From Sulfitobacter sp. (GTDB lineage Bacteria > Pseudomonadota > Alphaproteobacteria > Rhodobacterales > Rhodobacteraceae): a stretch of DNA of 45,585 nt. The translations under genes and the position numbers were made by a program. The notes beneath the pieces were generated by a model, which was not told the DNA's origin, made no database searches, and saw nothing but the letters and a program-made list of their open reading frames with translations. This document shows positions 45,445-45,585 of this stretch, in pieces (positions within the stretch are counted from its first letter, which is position 1; every line of letters begins with the position of its first letter). Location of the stretch: the NCBI GenBank assembly GCA_013002405.1, contig JABDKA010000133.1:1-45585 (forward strand), in the 5' to 3' direction.

Positions 45445-45585
45445 ATGCAATCCGCGCTCGCCATCATCGCGCACGCGCTCCGAATGCTGATCTTTGAGAC
45501 CGGCACGACCTTGCGCGTGATCTCCCCCGCCCTCATCCTCGTTATTGGCAGCAGCCTGCTTGCGCTCTATCTGACCCCGGAGGCC
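45445..45585 (+). CDS. membrane protein, N-terminal part (cut by window edge)
   Basis: An open frame of 47 codons running off the right edge, starting at ATG 45445 with a strong TAAGGAG box at good spacing. It begins MQSALAIIAHALRMLIFET and continues with the hydrophobic run VISPALILVIGSSLLALYL, a likely transmembrane helix. I do not recognise a family. It is divergent from mraZ, sharing the AT-rich intergenic region. The C-terminal part is outside the window. Confidence 0.6.
   Translation, partial: MQSALAIIAHALRMLIFETGTTLRVISPALILVIGSSLLALYLTPEA

Noticed and set aside
1-45585. Mobile elements, prophage, CRISPR arrays or defence genes
   Set aside because: No transposase, integrase, phage or cas-like product, and no regular direct-repeat arrays were seen.

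Overview
The window is a GC-rich, gene-dense piece of an alphaproteobacterial chromosome, most probably a marine Rhodobacterales (Roseobacter-group) bacterium. The pointers are two adjacent DUF2484 genes between murC and murB, aerobic cobaltochelatase cobS-cobT genes, a meso-diaminopimelate-type MurE, an FtsZ with a long linker ending in an IPAFLRRQ-type tail, and terminator-like hairpins of the style GCCCC...CCCCGGA(A/G)TATTTT. Genus cannot be fixed from the sequence. No tRNA, rRNA, CRISPR, transposase, phage gene or integrase was seen.

Left part (1-16.2 kb, mostly + strand): the end of a short-chain dehydrogenase gene and a small membrane protein; a secreted lytic transglycosylase (- strand); a TPR-like unknown next to a class III nucleotide cyclase with TolB/FlgO-like and TPR regions; gatB; two tiny membrane proteins; a hot-dog thioesterase; a DUF4177 protein convergent with a BolA gene; a J-domain protein with a CX4C/CX2H motif; a large His-rich TPR protein; cobS and cobT (cobalt insertion for B12); an Xaa-Pro aminopeptidase; and a DUF427 protein.

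Right part (16.2-44.7 kb, almost all - strand): a CLC chloride channel/transporter, recN, bamD and lpxC, then past a strong terminator the division and cell wall (dcw) cluster. In transcription order this is mraZ, rsmH, ftsL, ftsI, murE, murF, mraY, [glsA, opposite strand], murD, [FAD oxidoreductase, opposite strand; peroxiredoxin-like], ftsW, murG, murC, DUF2484 x2 and a third small membrane protein, murB, ddl, ftsQ, ftsA, ftsZ. Together they make UDP-MurNAc-pentapeptide and lipid II, export or polymerise it, and build the Z-ring; lpxC and bamD add outer-membrane functions. Two foreign + strand genes cut the cluster, so murD and ftsW-ftsZ probably need their own promoters or read-through.

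The most notable points are: (i) murD carries one extra base in a nine-G run, which splits the reading frame of a normally essential gene; (ii) a textbook MraZ operator (three TGGG repeats at 10-bp period) lies about 470 bp upstream of mraZ, implying a very long leader that holds a perfect 12-bp inverted repeat; (iii) a perfect DnaA box and two imperfect tandem boxes sit in the same AT-rich intergenic region. I did not find a convincing novel multi-gene system; the window is mostly core genome, with several small unexplained proteins.
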